DNA from: Caldisericota bacterium
GTDB lineage: Bacteria; Caldisericota; JANLFM01
DNA length: 64,000 nucleotides
Direction: 5' to 3'
Assembly: GCA_024655965.1 (NCBI GenBank)
Contig: JANLFL010000002.1
Span: forward strand, 62,001 to 126,000
Position numbers and translations under genes: made by a program. Shown piece after piece: positions 10,674 through 18,670 of this stretch (positions are counted from its first letter, which is position 1; each line of letters begins with the position of its first letter). Below the pieces are notes generated by a model. It was not told where the DNA came from, made no database searches, and saw only the letters and a list, made by a program, of their open reading frames with translations.

Positions 10674-11519
10674 TTAAGGAGGAAGTTCCAGGAAATCATC
10701 CAGGGGAACGAAGGTGAATCCCCTGCCCCTGATTTCCTGGATCAATTCACCGAGGACAAGGTAAGTGTATTCGCTGGCAACATGGCAGAGGACGATCGCC
10801 CCATCATCAAGCCTGGAAAGGATCCGCTCTTTTACCCATTGAGGGTCATGCCCTTCCTGCCAGTCAAGGGAATCCACCGTCCAATAGATGCTCCAGTAGC
10901 CCTGAGAAGCAACGACCTGGAGGACCCGCTCGTCCCTGCTCCCGAAGGGAGGACGAAACAGGGGTTTAGTGCTTTTCCCGGTAAGCTCCAGAATTGTTTC
11001 CTCAACCGAAGCCAGTTCCTTTACAATCTGGTCGTCGGAAATCTCGGTCAAATTGAGGTGGTTCTGGGTGTGGTTTCCAATCCGGAACCCCGATTGGGAG
11101 ATGCGGCGCACATCATCGGGGTTATTCTCAGCCCAGGAACCGGTCACGAAAAAGGTGGCGGGTACTTGATATTCATTTAAGGTCTGAAGAATCTGGTCGA
11201 TGTAGCCCCTTCCGGCTCCGCAATCGAAGGTAAGGGCAATCCGCATCTTACCCGGGACCCCCTGCGAAATTTCCATCGGAGGAAGCTGAGTAGGAAAAGT
11301 TGGAGAGGCGGTGCTTCCCTCCTCGGATGTCTCAACCGGAGGAAGGGAACTGTAAGAGGGTTCGGATTGAGATTCCGAGGAAGAAGGGGGTTCCAGGGAA
11401 GGGGAAGAAGAGAAAGGCATCTCGCTTGAGGAACTGGCTCCTCCCCAGGGGGAAGGGGTCAGGCATCCCGCAAGGGTTAAAATGAGTGCGCCCACCAAAA
11501 GGACCTTTAAAATTTTCAC
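10674..11519 (-). CDS. Polysaccharide deacetylase lipoprotein (CE4/NodB domain)
   Basis: A 281-residue exported protein. The N terminus is a lipoprotein signal (VLLVGALILTLAGC) with lipobox LAGC near residue 19. A 60-residue Ser/Pro-rich linker follows. The NodB domain carries ALTFDCGAGRGYIDQIL, the metal pair in GNHTQNHLNLTE, and RPPFGSRDERVL. The first motif reads TFDCG where TFDDG is commonest, so the second aspartate is a Cys here. That pattern is known in some CE4 members. It probably trims N-acetyl groups from peptidoglycan or another wall glycan. Confidence 0.88.
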   Translation of the reverse strand: MKILKVLLVGALILTLAGCLTPSPWGGASSSSEMPFSSSPSLEPPSSSESQSEPSYSSLPPVETSEEGSTASPTFPTQLPPMEISQGVPGKMRIALTFDCGAGRGYIDQILQTLNEYQVPATFFVTGSWAENNPDDVRRISQSGFRIGNHTQNHLNLTEISDDQIVKELASVEETILELTGKSTKPLFRPPFGSRDERVLQVVASQGYWSIYWTVDSLDWQEGHDPQWVKERILSRLDDGAIVLCHVASEYTYLVLGELIQEIRGRGFTFVPLDDFLELPP

Positions 11520-11525
11520 GCTGTG

Positions 11526-11531
11526 ATTATA
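11526..11531 (-). promoter_or_regulatory. -10 element of the deacetylase gene
   Basis: A perfect TATAAT on the minus strand ends six bases before the GTG start at 11519. Transcription should then begin at or within a base or two of the start codon, giving a leaderless message. No strong -35 hexamer is visible at 16-18 bp. Confidence 0.5.
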
Positions 11532-11578
11532 CCTTTTTTTAGACCTCAGTATTCCCTAAACCTCGTCCGCCTAATAGA

Positions 11579-12163
11579 ATGGGGGGTAAAAAGAGAGAAC
11601 AAATGGAAATGATTTTGGAAGTGATTTTTTCCACAGTTTCCGAAGATGGCCTTCCCAATTTCGCTCCCATGGGGGCCATCTGGGGGGAAAAAGAAATGGT
11701 GGTTCGTCCCTTTTTGAATACCCGGACTTTCCAAAACCTAAGATCATCAGGGTACGGGGTGGCCTCAATCACGGACGATGTCCTGGTCTTCGCTAAAACC
11801 GCTCTCCAGGACTTCCTCCCTCCACATTTCCCTGCAAGATCAATTCAAGGGTTTGTCCTTGATGATTGCTGTTTCTGGCGGGAATTAAAGGTCAAATCCA
11901 TAAAGGAAAGAGGGGAAAGGGCAGAGGTAACCTGCGAGGTGGTGGACGGGGGCTGGAAGAGGGATTTTCTGGGATTCAACCGCGCCAGAAACGCGATCAT
12001 TGAACTCGTCATCCTGGCAACGAGGCTTCACCTGCAACCTCCCGGGGACCTGGAAATGACAATAAAAAAATCTGGGGAGATAGTGGAAAAAACTGGAGGG
12101 GAAAGGGAGAAGGAAGCTTTTCACTTTGTGCAGGACTTCATCAAGGGAGGGAGGGGGAAATGA
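11579..12163 (+). CDS. DUF447 protein, tetrahydromethanopterin-cluster member
   Basis: A 194-residue protein with the DUF447 pattern. STVSEDGLPNFAPMGAIWG comes near the N terminus, then GYGVASITDDVLVFAKTAL, and FNRARNAIIELVILATRLH near residue 140. The split-barrel start suggests flavin binding. DUF447 genes are regularly linked to methanopterin biosynthesis in archaea and methylotrophic bacteria. The biochemical step is not established to my knowledge. The alternative start ATG 11603 (MEMILEVIF) would match the usual N terminus better, and neither start has a strong ribosome site. Its stop overlaps mptG by ATGA. Confidence 0.8.
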   Translation: MGGKKREQMEMILEVIFSTVSEDGLPNFAPMGAIWGEKEMVVRPFLNTRTFQNLRSSGYGVASITDDVLVFAKTALQDFLPPHFPARSIQGFVLDDCCFWRELKVKSIKERGERAEVTCEVVDGGWKRDFLGFNRARNAIIELVILATRLHLQPPGDLEMTIKKSGEIVEKTGGEREKEAFHFVQDFIKGGRGK

Positions 12164-13167
12164 GATTAAGGATCAGCGCCCCGGCTCGGCTTCACTTTGG
12201 ATTTATCGATTTGAACGGGGAACTCGGAAGGCTTTTCGGAAGCCTGGGGATGGCCATTGACTTCCCAAAGGTCGTCCTGGAGGGAGAGACCCTGGAAAAA
12301 AATGCCCTCCCCTTGGAAGGATGCGAAAAAATCCAATCCGGGGAAACGGAGCTGTGGGTTAAAGGTGAAAGCAAAGAAAGGGTGGCGGACTTCGCCCGGA
12401 GGTTCCTCTCCCGCTACCCTTTGAGGGGAAGATTTTTATTAAACTGCCTTCAGGCCATCCCTCCCCACGTTGGCCTGGGATCGGGGACCCAGCTCGCCCT
12501 CTCCGTGGGAACCATGCTCTCTCACCTGGGAGGACGAAAAATCGATCCTTCTGAACTTGCCCCGTTGATGGGACGGGGGGTGCACTCAGGAATAGGCATT
12601 GGCACCTTCCAGTTCGGTGGTTTCATCGTCGACGGAGGGCACCGAACAGGAAAATCCGCCTTGAAATCGCCTCCCATCATATTCCACCACGAGGTCCCGT
12701 CCTCGTGGAACCTGGTTTTAGGAATCCCTTCGGTGGAGCATCCATTCAAGGGAGAGGGGGAGGAGCGGGCGTTCAAAAACCTTCCTCCCGCTCCCTCAAA
12801 CCTGGCTGAGAGGATCTCCCGTCTATTACTGATGAAAATGCTCCCCGCTTTGATTGAGGAAGACATTTACCAATTTTCACAGGCTTTGACCCTCATTCAA
12901 CAACTTGTAGGTGACTCCTTCGCCCCGGTTCAGGGAGGGAGATTCGCCAATTACCTTTCCTCAGAGCTCATCGCTTTCTGGCTGGAAAAGGGAGTTGCCG
13001 GAGCGGGCCAAAGCTCCTGGGGCCCCTCAGTTTACGCTTTCCTGGAGAAGGAAGAGGAAGCCATGAAGTTGGTGGAGATCTCCAGGGATTTCCTCCAAAG
13101 TAGAGGGGGCGGGACCGTCTTCCTGGCAAAGCCCTATAATTTGGGGGCTTCAATAGAAACCCTTTAG
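12160..13167 (+). CDS. mptG: Beta-ribofuranosylaminobenzene 5'-phosphate synthase
   Basis: The 335-residue GHMP-superfamily protein starts RISAPARLHFGFIDLNG. It carries the phosphate-binding loop PPHVGLGSGTQLALSVG at about 106-122 and the later GRGVHSGIGIGTFQFGG and GAGQSSWGPSVYAFL. These are hallmarks of beta-RFAP synthase. The enzyme joins PRPP to an aminobenzoate-type acid with loss of CO2 and PPi, the first committed step that separates methanopterin from folate. It is coupled by ATGA to DUF447 and lies in the same direction as all other pterin genes here. This gene is the firmest single marker of H4MPT synthesis in the window. Confidence 0.92.
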   Translation: MRLRISAPARLHFGFIDLNGELGRLFGSLGMAIDFPKVVLEGETLEKNALPLEGCEKIQSGETELWVKGESKERVADFARRFLSRYPLRGRFLLNCLQAIPPHVGLGSGTQLALSVGTMLSHLGGRKIDPSELAPLMGRGVHSGIGIGTFQFGGFIVDGGHRTGKSALKSPPIIFHHEVPSSWNLVLGIPSVEHPFKGEGEERAFKNLPPAPSNLAERISRLLLMKMLPALIEEDIYQFSQALTLIQQLVGDSFAPVQGGRFANYLSSELIAFWLEKGVAGAGQSSWGPSVYAFLEKEEEAMKLVEISRDFLQSRGGGTVFLAKPYNLGASIETL

Positions 13168-13186
13168 GTTTTTTTCCTCAATTTTT

Positions 13187-13206
13187 CAGATTTGATGCCA
13201 AATCTG
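13187..13206 (+). other. 8-bp inverted repeat before the folK-mptA promoter
   Basis: CAGATTTG, four bases, CAAATCTG form a perfect hairpin or two-fold site. It sits 13 bp upstream of the -35 box. It lacks a following T run on the plus strand, so an operator is at least as likely as a terminator for mptG. Confidence 0.4.
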
Positions 13207-13219
13207 TTCCTCCGGCCGT

Positions 13220-13249
13220 TTGACACCCCCGGCAAATCCTCCCTATAAT
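13220..13249 (+). promoter_or_regulatory. Consensus sigma-A promoter for folK-mptA
   Basis: TTGACA at 13220-13225 and TATAAT at 13244-13249 are both perfect and are separated by 18 bp. The ATG at 13282 is 32 bp downstream of the -10 and has a GAGGG ribosome site. This is the best promoter match I found in the window. Confidence 0.8.
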
Positions 13250-13281
13250 CAAAAAACAGCTTTTTTGGAAATGAGGGAACA

Positions 13282-14742
13282 ATGGCCGCATCTCACAAGG
13301 TCTATTTGGGTTTAGGTTCAAATCTGGGGGATCGTCAGAATAATTTAATTCAAGCCCTTCAACAGCTTAAGTCCCGGGTTTCCGTGGAGAAGGTTTCCTC
13401 CTTCTACGAAACCGAACCAGTAGGTTTCCTCGACCAACCCCTATTCCTGAATGCCGTAGCCCTCGTGTCCACGGACCTGGCTCCGGAGGAGGTTTTCTCC
13501 CTGGCAAAAAACATCGAACGCCGGATGGGGAGACAGTCAACCTTCAGAAACGCCCCCCGCCCGATTGACATCGACATCCTTTTTTATGACGACTTGATCC
13601 TGGAAACCCCGGATCTCCAGATCCCCCACCCGCGACTTCACGAAAGGGCTTTCGTACTCGTTCCCCTGGCAGAAATAGCCCCTGATCTCCTTCACCCCGT
13701 TTTGAAACAGACGGTTTCGGAAATGCTTCAGAAAATCGGAGACAAGGGGATCAGGAAAATTCCCCGAACCCTTTTGGTTTCCCTGGGAAAGGACCTCCAG
13801 GAATCCCCTCCCTCGGTCCACGTGAGTTTAAGCAGGGTGGGGATCACCAACATGCAGAGGATCATCCGCCTGTCCACCGACGGGAGCGCTAACCTTTTTT
13901 ACACCACCTTTGAATTATTCGTTGATCTGAACCCGCTACAGATGGGGGCTCACATGTCCCGCTTCAGCGATGCCCTGGAGGAGGTGGTCGACGAAATCAC
14001 AGCAAAAGAGGCCGCCAACGTTGAATCCCTTGCCGAATCGATCGCCAGGGAAGTCGTCGAAAGGCAAGGAGCAGTACGATCGGAGGTTCGTTTATACGCG
14101 AAATACCCCATGGAAAAGATCACCCCCGTTTCGGCGAAAAGGACCCAGGAACTCTACTCCCTGATAAGCATTGCGGTTTACAACGGGAAAACAATAAAAA
14201 GAATCATCGGGGCAGAAGCTGAGGGGATGACAGCTTGCCCCTGTGCCCAAGACATGGTCAGGGATTATTCCAGGGATCGGCTCAAGGAAGAAGGGTTCTC
14301 CGAGGAGCAAGCGGAGAAAATCCTCAAGGCAATCCCCATTGCCTCCCACAACCAGCGAGGAAGAGGAACTCTTTTAATTGGTTCAAAAGAGACAATCAGG
14401 GCGGAGGAACTGGTGGAAATCGTGGAATCTTCCATGAGTTCGGAAACTTACAACCTTTTGAAGCGTCAGGACGAGCTTTTCGTGGTGAACAAAGCTCACC
14501 GCAACCCCATGTTCGTGGAGGACGTGGTCAGGGAGATGCTCATGAACGTGGTGGAGACCTACCCCAACCTTCCAGACGAATCTTTCGTCTGGGCCAAGCA
14601 GGTGAACTTTGAGGGGATCCACAAGCACGACGTGTTCGCAGAAAGGTTCGGGACCCTGGGGGAGATTCGCCTGGAGGTCCTGAAGGGCCAGTATGTGAGC
14701 AAGCACACAACAATGGAAGAGTGGCTAAGCCTACCCTTCTGA
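13282..14742 (+). CDS. folK-mptA: Fusion of HPPK (FolK) and GTP cyclohydrolase MptA/FolE2
   Basis: The 486-residue protein has two complete pterin enzymes. Residues 1 to about 165 are 6-hydroxymethyl-7,8-dihydropterin pyrophosphokinase: YLGLGSNLGDR, FYETEPVGF, APRPIDIDILFYDD, HPRLHERAFVLVPL. About 175-486 is a type IB GTP cyclohydrolase: SLSRVGITNMQR, GAHMSRFSDALEE, the metal-cysteine segment EGMTACPCAQDM near 319, SHNQRGRG, and FEGIHKHDVFAE. The ACPCAQ motif resembles archaeal MptA more than bacterial FolE2, so the product may be the cyclic phosphate. The enzymes catalyse the first and a later step of pterin synthesis. The steps between (MptB, aldolase) are not in the window. A consensus promoter precedes it. 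Confidence 0.9.
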   Translation: MAASHKVYLGLGSNLGDRQNNLIQALQQLKSRVSVEKVSSFYETEPVGFLDQPLFLNAVALVSTDLAPEEVFSLAKNIERRMGRQSTFRNAPRPIDIDILFYDDLILETPDLQIPHPRLHERAFVLVPLAEIAPDLLHPVLKQTVSEMLQKIGDKGIRKIPRTLLVSLGKDLQESPPSVHVSLSRVGITNMQRIIRLSTDGSANLFYTTFELFVDLNPLQMGAHMSRFSDALEEVVDEITAKEAANVESLAESIAREVVERQGAVRSEVRLYAKYPMEKITPVSAKRTQELYSLISIAVYNGKTIKRIIGAEAEGMTACPCAQDMVRDYSRDRLKEEGFSEEQAEKILKAIPIASHNQRGRGTLLIGSKETIRAEELVEIVESSMSSETYNLLKRQDELFVVNKAHRNPMFVEDVVREMLMNVVETYPNLPDESFVWAKQVNFEGIHKHDVFAERFGTLGEIRLEVLKGQYVSKHTTMEEWLSLPF

Positions 14743-14793
14743 AACCAAAAAGGGAAACGACTCCGGGCAAGGGGAAAAGGTGAAATCTCTCAA

Positions 14794-15327
14794 ATGAAGA
14801 AGATCGCCTGGGCAATTACCGGGGGTGGTCATTTCCTCTCCGAATGCGTAGAAATATTATCAAAAGCCCCCCAGATCGATCTCTTCCTCTCCAAGGCGGG
14901 GGAGGAGGTCCTCAGGATTTACCGCCTGGAGGAGAAAGCGCTTCAAGGGCGAAGGGGAATTTTCAGGGATCACTCGGCCAGCGCCCCAATCGTGGGCAGA
15001 TTTGCAAAAGGGGATTATCACCTGCTGATCGTCGCCCCGGCGACCTCCAACTCCATTGCCAAGTTTGCCCTGGGGATCGCGGACTCGCTCGTTTCCAACC
15101 TCTTCTCTCAAGCAGGGAAATCCCGCATCCCGATCATCGTCCTCCCCACTGATGTGGGGGAGGAAATTGATTCCCCAGCCCCCAAAGGCGACCTGGTAAA
15201 AGTATACCCCCGAAAAATCGACTTAGAGAACGTCAAAAAATTGGAGGAATTTTCCGGGGTTACTGTCGTGAAGAGCGTCGAGGAGCTCGAAAGATGCCTA
15301 AATACCTATTTGTTACCGGAAAGTTAG
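14794..15327 (+). CDS. Flavoprotein, DmrB/archaeoflavoprotein-like
   Basis: A 177-residue Rossmann-like flavoprotein. It has WAITGGGHFLSECVEIL at the N terminus and VAPATSNSIAKFALGIADS near residues 75-95, both FMN-contact segments of the flavoprotein (PF02441) family. Members include archaeoflavoprotein AfpA and dihydromethanopterin reductase DmrB, which reduces dihydromethanopterin to H4MPT. The location between the pterin genes makes the reductase role the best guess. Its last 34 bp overlap the next gene. Confidence 0.8.
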   Translation: MKKIAWAITGGGHFLSECVEILSKAPQIDLFLSKAGEEVLRIYRLEEKALQGRRGIFRDHSASAPIVGRFAKGDYHLLIVAPATSNSIAKFALGIADSLVSNLFSQAGKSRIPIIVLPTDVGEEIDSPAPKGDLVKVYPRKIDLENVKKLEEFSGVTVVKSVEELERCLNTYLLPES

Positions 15328-16631
15328 CTTCTCAAGCCCTAACCGATACCTTAAGGGAGATGAATCCGGATTTCGAATATCAGATTTCCGTCCTGCCAAT
15401 TACTGTGGCAGCACTAATCCAGCCCTCCTTTCTTTTAAAACACCTCCCTGAAAACATTGGCTTCGATTTTATCATGGTTCCAGGGTGGGTTAGAGGAGAT
15501 CTCGGGCCCATCGAAGAGAAGACGAATTCCAAGGTCATTTTGGGGCCCAAGGACTTAAAGGACATACCGGTATTTTTTGGCCGAAAACGACCGCCCGATG
15601 GCTTCGGGGAATACAGGGTAAAGATCCTTGCCGAGATCGTCGATGCCCCGCTTCTATCCCGGGAGGAAATTCTTCAAAAAGCAAGGTATTACCGGGAAAG
15701 CGGGGCGGATATCATCGACCTGGGGTGGCCAGCGGAGGGGAGCTTCGAGGACATCGAGGAGGTCCTGAAAGATCTGAAGGAGGAGGGCTTCAGGGTGAGC
15801 CTTGATACCTTCAACCGAAAGGACATCCTGCGGGCCAGCAAAATCGGTTTCGACCTCCTTCTGAGCGTTAACTCCTCAAATCTGGACCTGGCCCGGGAAA
15901 TTGGCTGCCCGGTGGTGGTGATTCCCGATTTCGGAAAAGGCCTGGAATCGCTCGAGGAAAACATCTCCAGGCTCAGAGATTGGGGTGTCCACTACATCAT
16001 CGATCCCATTTTGGACCCCATCAATTTCGGGTTCACGGAATCCCTGGTCCGCTTTTACCAGGCCAGAGCCAGGCACCCGGAAGAGGAAATGCTCATGGGT
16101 TTAGGAAACATCACCGAGCTCACCGATGTGGACAGCACCGGATTAAACGCCCTGCTGATGGGAGTGGTCTCCGAGTTGAATATCGATTACGTCCTGACAA
16201 CGGAAGTGATCAGCTGGGCAAGGGGCTCGGTTAAAGAATTGGACATCTCCCGAAAGCTGATGCACTTCTCCCGCAAAAACCGGATCCTTCCCAAAAACCT
16301 GGACGACCGGCTGATCGCCTTGAAGGACCTCCCTCACACCCATTTCAAGGAGGAGGAGCTGAGGAAAATCCAGAGGGAAATCAGGGACAAAAATTTTCGC
16401 ATTTTCACCGATGAGGAAAGGATTTTCGTGTTCAACCGGGACCTTTTTGTATCGGGGACCGACCCCAAGGAGATCTTCCTTCAACTTGGAGTTTTGGAAC
16501 CATCGCACGCCTTTTACCTGGGTAGGGAGCTGGAAAAGGCTGCACTGGCGATAAAACTGGGAAAAAAATATCTCCAGGAAGAGCCACTCCATTGGGGATA
16601 TCTGGGGGATGAGGGAAGGGAAAAAAGTTAA
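15294..16631 (+). CDS. Dihydropteroate-synthase-like protein of H4MPT synthesis (DUF6513 + pterin-binding domain)
   Basis: The 445-residue protein starts with about 120 residues resembling DUF6513 (KYLFVTGKLAS; FIMVPGWVRGDL). It continues as a pterin-binding TIM barrel: ESGADIIDLGWPAEG, VSLDTFNRKDILRA, LLLSVNSSNLDLA, IIDPILDPINFG, MGLGNITELTDVDSTG. Archaeal homologues are thought to condense the pterin diphosphate with beta-RFA-phosphate in place of p-aminobenzoate. That fits mptG and folK-mptA upstream. It overlaps the flavoprotein gene by 34 bp, implying coupled translation. Confidence 0.85.
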   Translation: MPKYLFVTGKLASQALTDTLREMNPDFEYQISVLPITVAALIQPSFLLKHLPENIGFDFIMVPGWVRGDLGPIEEKTNSKVILGPKDLKDIPVFFGRKRPPDGFGEYRVKILAEIVDAPLLSREEILQKARYYRESGADIIDLGWPAEGSFEDIEEVLKDLKEEGFRVSLDTFNRKDILRASKIGFDLLLSVNSSNLDLAREIGCPVVVIPDFGKGLESLEENISRLRDWGVHYIIDPILDPINFGFTESLVRFYQARARHPEEEMLMGLGNITELTDVDSTGLNALLMGVVSELNIDYVLTTEVISWARGSVKELDISRKLMHFSRKNRILPKNLDDRLIALKDLPHTHFKEEELRKIQREIRDKNFRIFTDEERIFVFNRDLFVSGTDPKEIFLQLGVLEPSHAFYLGRELEKAALAIKLGKKYLQEEPLHWGYLGDEGREKS

Positions 16632-16660
16632 ATTATCTTTAATTTTAAGGAGGTTTTTTT

Positions 16661-17758
16661 ATGAAGAAAAAGGTAAGGGTAATTGGAGTAGACCCGGGAA
16701 CCGTCAGTTTCGACATCTGTGGCCTCGAGGGAGAGAAAGTTTTCTGCGACACCACCCTCCCAACCGGGGAAGTTGGAGCTTCCCCCCACATCCTGGTGGA
16801 CTTTTTGAAATCCCATGCCCCGCTGGACTTCATCATCGCTCCTTCAGGGTATGGCCTCCCCTGGGTGAACATCAAGGATTTTGGTCCCAGGGAATCTTTT
16901 CAGTATGTCCTCGTTGACAGCAAGGAGAGAAAACCTCCCACCCTGCTTAAGGGGATGACCGAAATGGTGAGGATGTTTAAGGAAACGGATCTCCCCATTT
17001 TCTTCATGCCCGGGGTGATCCACCTCCCGACCATCCCGGAATATCGGAAGGCAAACAAGATTGACATGGGCACCGCGGACAAACTCTGCTGCGCGGTTCT
17101 GGGAATTTTTGACCAGGCTAGACACTTTGACATTCCCTACGAACAGACCTCCTTCATCATGGTGGAAGTGGGAGGGGCTTACACAGCGGTTATGACCGTG
17201 GATAAGGGGAAGATCATCGATGGAATTGGAGGGACCTACTCCAACCTGGGGTTTCTCTCCCTGGGGGCAATGGATTCGGAGCTCGCCTACCTTCTGGGGA
17301 ACTTCGACAAGGATGTCCTTTTCTCGGGGGGCGCATCTTACATTGCTGGAAGACCTGGTATCAAACCTGAGGAATTTGCCCGGCTCCACGAGACCGATGA
17401 AAAGGTTGGAATGGCCTGGGAAGCCTTGATGGAGGGGGTCGTGAAATGCGTGCTCCAGGAAATGGCGGTCCTCCCGGAACCAAGGGAAATTATCCTATCC
17501 GGACGCCTCTGCCGAACGGAGGAAATCCGAAGGGAACTGGAAGAAAGGCTAAAGGGCTTCGCGCCTGTTAGGAGGGTTGAGGGAATCGCCAGGACAGCAA
17601 AAGAGGCTGCTCAAGGAGCAGCAATTATCGCCAACGGGATGGCGGGCGGGGAATACAAAGACCTGGTGGAAGTTCTGGAAATAAAAGGGGCGAAGGGCAC
17701 CCTCCTTGATTACCTTTACATCATCGACGCCGAAAGGCTGCGAAAAAAATATTTCTGA
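16661..17758 (+). CDS. DUF1464 family protein (ASKHA/kinase-like fold)
   Basis: A 365-residue protein. The N-terminal VIGVDPGTVSFDICGLEG is a phosphate-1-like loop of the actin/hexokinase superfamily. Later IMVEVGGAYTAVMTVDKGKI, DGIGGTYSNLGFLSLGAMD, and the GAAIIANGMAGG segment fit the DUF1464 family, sometimes labelled predicted butyrate kinase. No acid-kinase partner lies here. It directly follows the dihydropteroate-synthase-like gene with a strong AAGGAGG site, so a role in the H4MPT operon is inferred, not shown. Confidence 0.78.
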   Translation: MKKKVRVIGVDPGTVSFDICGLEGEKVFCDTTLPTGEVGASPHILVDFLKSHAPLDFIIAPSGYGLPWVNIKDFGPRESFQYVLVDSKERKPPTLLKGMTEMVRMFKETDLPIFFMPGVIHLPTIPEYRKANKIDMGTADKLCCAVLGIFDQARHFDIPYEQTSFIMVEVGGAYTAVMTVDKGKIIDGIGGTYSNLGFLSLGAMDSELAYLLGNFDKDVLFSGGASYIAGRPGIKPEEFARLHETDEKVGMAWEALMEGVVKCVLQEMAVLPEPREIILSGRLCRTEEIRRELEERLKGFAPVRRVEGIARTAKEAAQGAAIIANGMAGGEYKDLVEVLEIKGAKGTLLDYLYIIDAERLRKKYF

Positions 17759-17807
17759 CCGGTTTCCCTTTTAAAAAAGGAGAATATAATAGTGGGGAGG
17801 CTCAAGG

Positions 17808-18647
17808 ATGGAACTCGGCATTGTAGTGGATAGCGTTGCGGATCTCCCCGATGAGATCATCCGGGAGTATGATTTCACCCTCGTCCACTTCCCCGTTTAC
17901 TTCGGAGAGAAGACCTACTTGGACAAACTGAACCTCACCTCCGAGGAATTCTTTGCCTTGCTCAAGGACAAGAAAGACTTTCCCCGCACCGCCGCCCCTT
18001 CACCCGGTTCCTACCAGGAGGCTTTTCGAAAAATCCTTGAAAAGGGGAAAAAGGTCCTGGCATTCACCATCACCTCCAGGCACTCTGCCGCCTACCAATC
18101 CGCAATCATGGCCAAAAAAATGCTGGGAAATGAGGATGTGGAAGTAATCGACTCGGGCAGCGCCTCAATGGGGATCGGCCTTCTGGCAATTAAGGCTGCG
18201 GAGATGATCAGAAAAAAAATGAACAAAGAGGAAATCCTTTCCCGAATTCGGGACATTCTCCCCCACGTGCAGGTCCTGGCAATGCTGCCCACCATCGCTT
18301 ACGCAGCCAAGGGAGGGAGGATTTCCGCGCCGGTTGCCAAGCTCGCTTCCCTTTTAAACATCAAGCCCATGATCCGGATCCGCAGGGGGATCATCGAAAT
18401 GGTGAGCCGGGTCTCCGATTACAAGGGGGCGATCTCCAAGTTCATCTCCAAGATCAAAGCCGACCTGGGAAACAGGCTGTTGAGGGTAGCGGTAATGCAT
18501 GCGGGAGTCCTCGAGGAGGCGTTGGAACTTAAAGCGCGACTGGAAGAGATCCCTCACGAAGGAGAAATTCCCATCGCGGAAATTGGCCCCGCCCTGGGGA
18601 CCCACTCAGGCCCAGGGACTATTGCTGTAGCCTTTTTCCCTGAATAA
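17808..18647 (+). CDS. DegV family fatty-acid-binding protein
   Basis: A 279-residue DegV-fold protein. It has GIVVDSVADLPDEIIREY at the start, FPRTAAPSPGSYQEAF around residues 58-73, ITSRHSAAYQSA, IDSGSASMGIGLLA and the terminal GTHSGPGTIAVAFFPE. DegV/FakB proteins hold a fatty acid for phosphorylation by FakA. No fakA is seen in the window. The ATG follows GGAGG. It sits about 50 bp after the DUF1464 gene and could share its transcript. Confidence 0.9.
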   Translation: MELGIVVDSVADLPDEIIREYDFTLVHFPVYFGEKTYLDKLNLTSEEFFALLKDKKDFPRTAAPSPGSYQEAFRKILEKGKKVLAFTITSRHSAAYQSAIMAKKMLGNEDVEVIDSGSASMGIGLLAIKAAEMIRKKMNKEEILSRIRDILPHVQVLAMLPTIAYAAKGGRISAPVAKLASLLNIKPMIRIRRGIIEMVSRVSDYKGAISKFISKIKADLGNRLLRVAVMHAGVLEEALELKARLEEIPHEGEIPIAEIGPALGTHSGPGTIAVAFFPE

Positions 18648-18670
18648 AATAAAAAAATAGCTTCGCGGAA

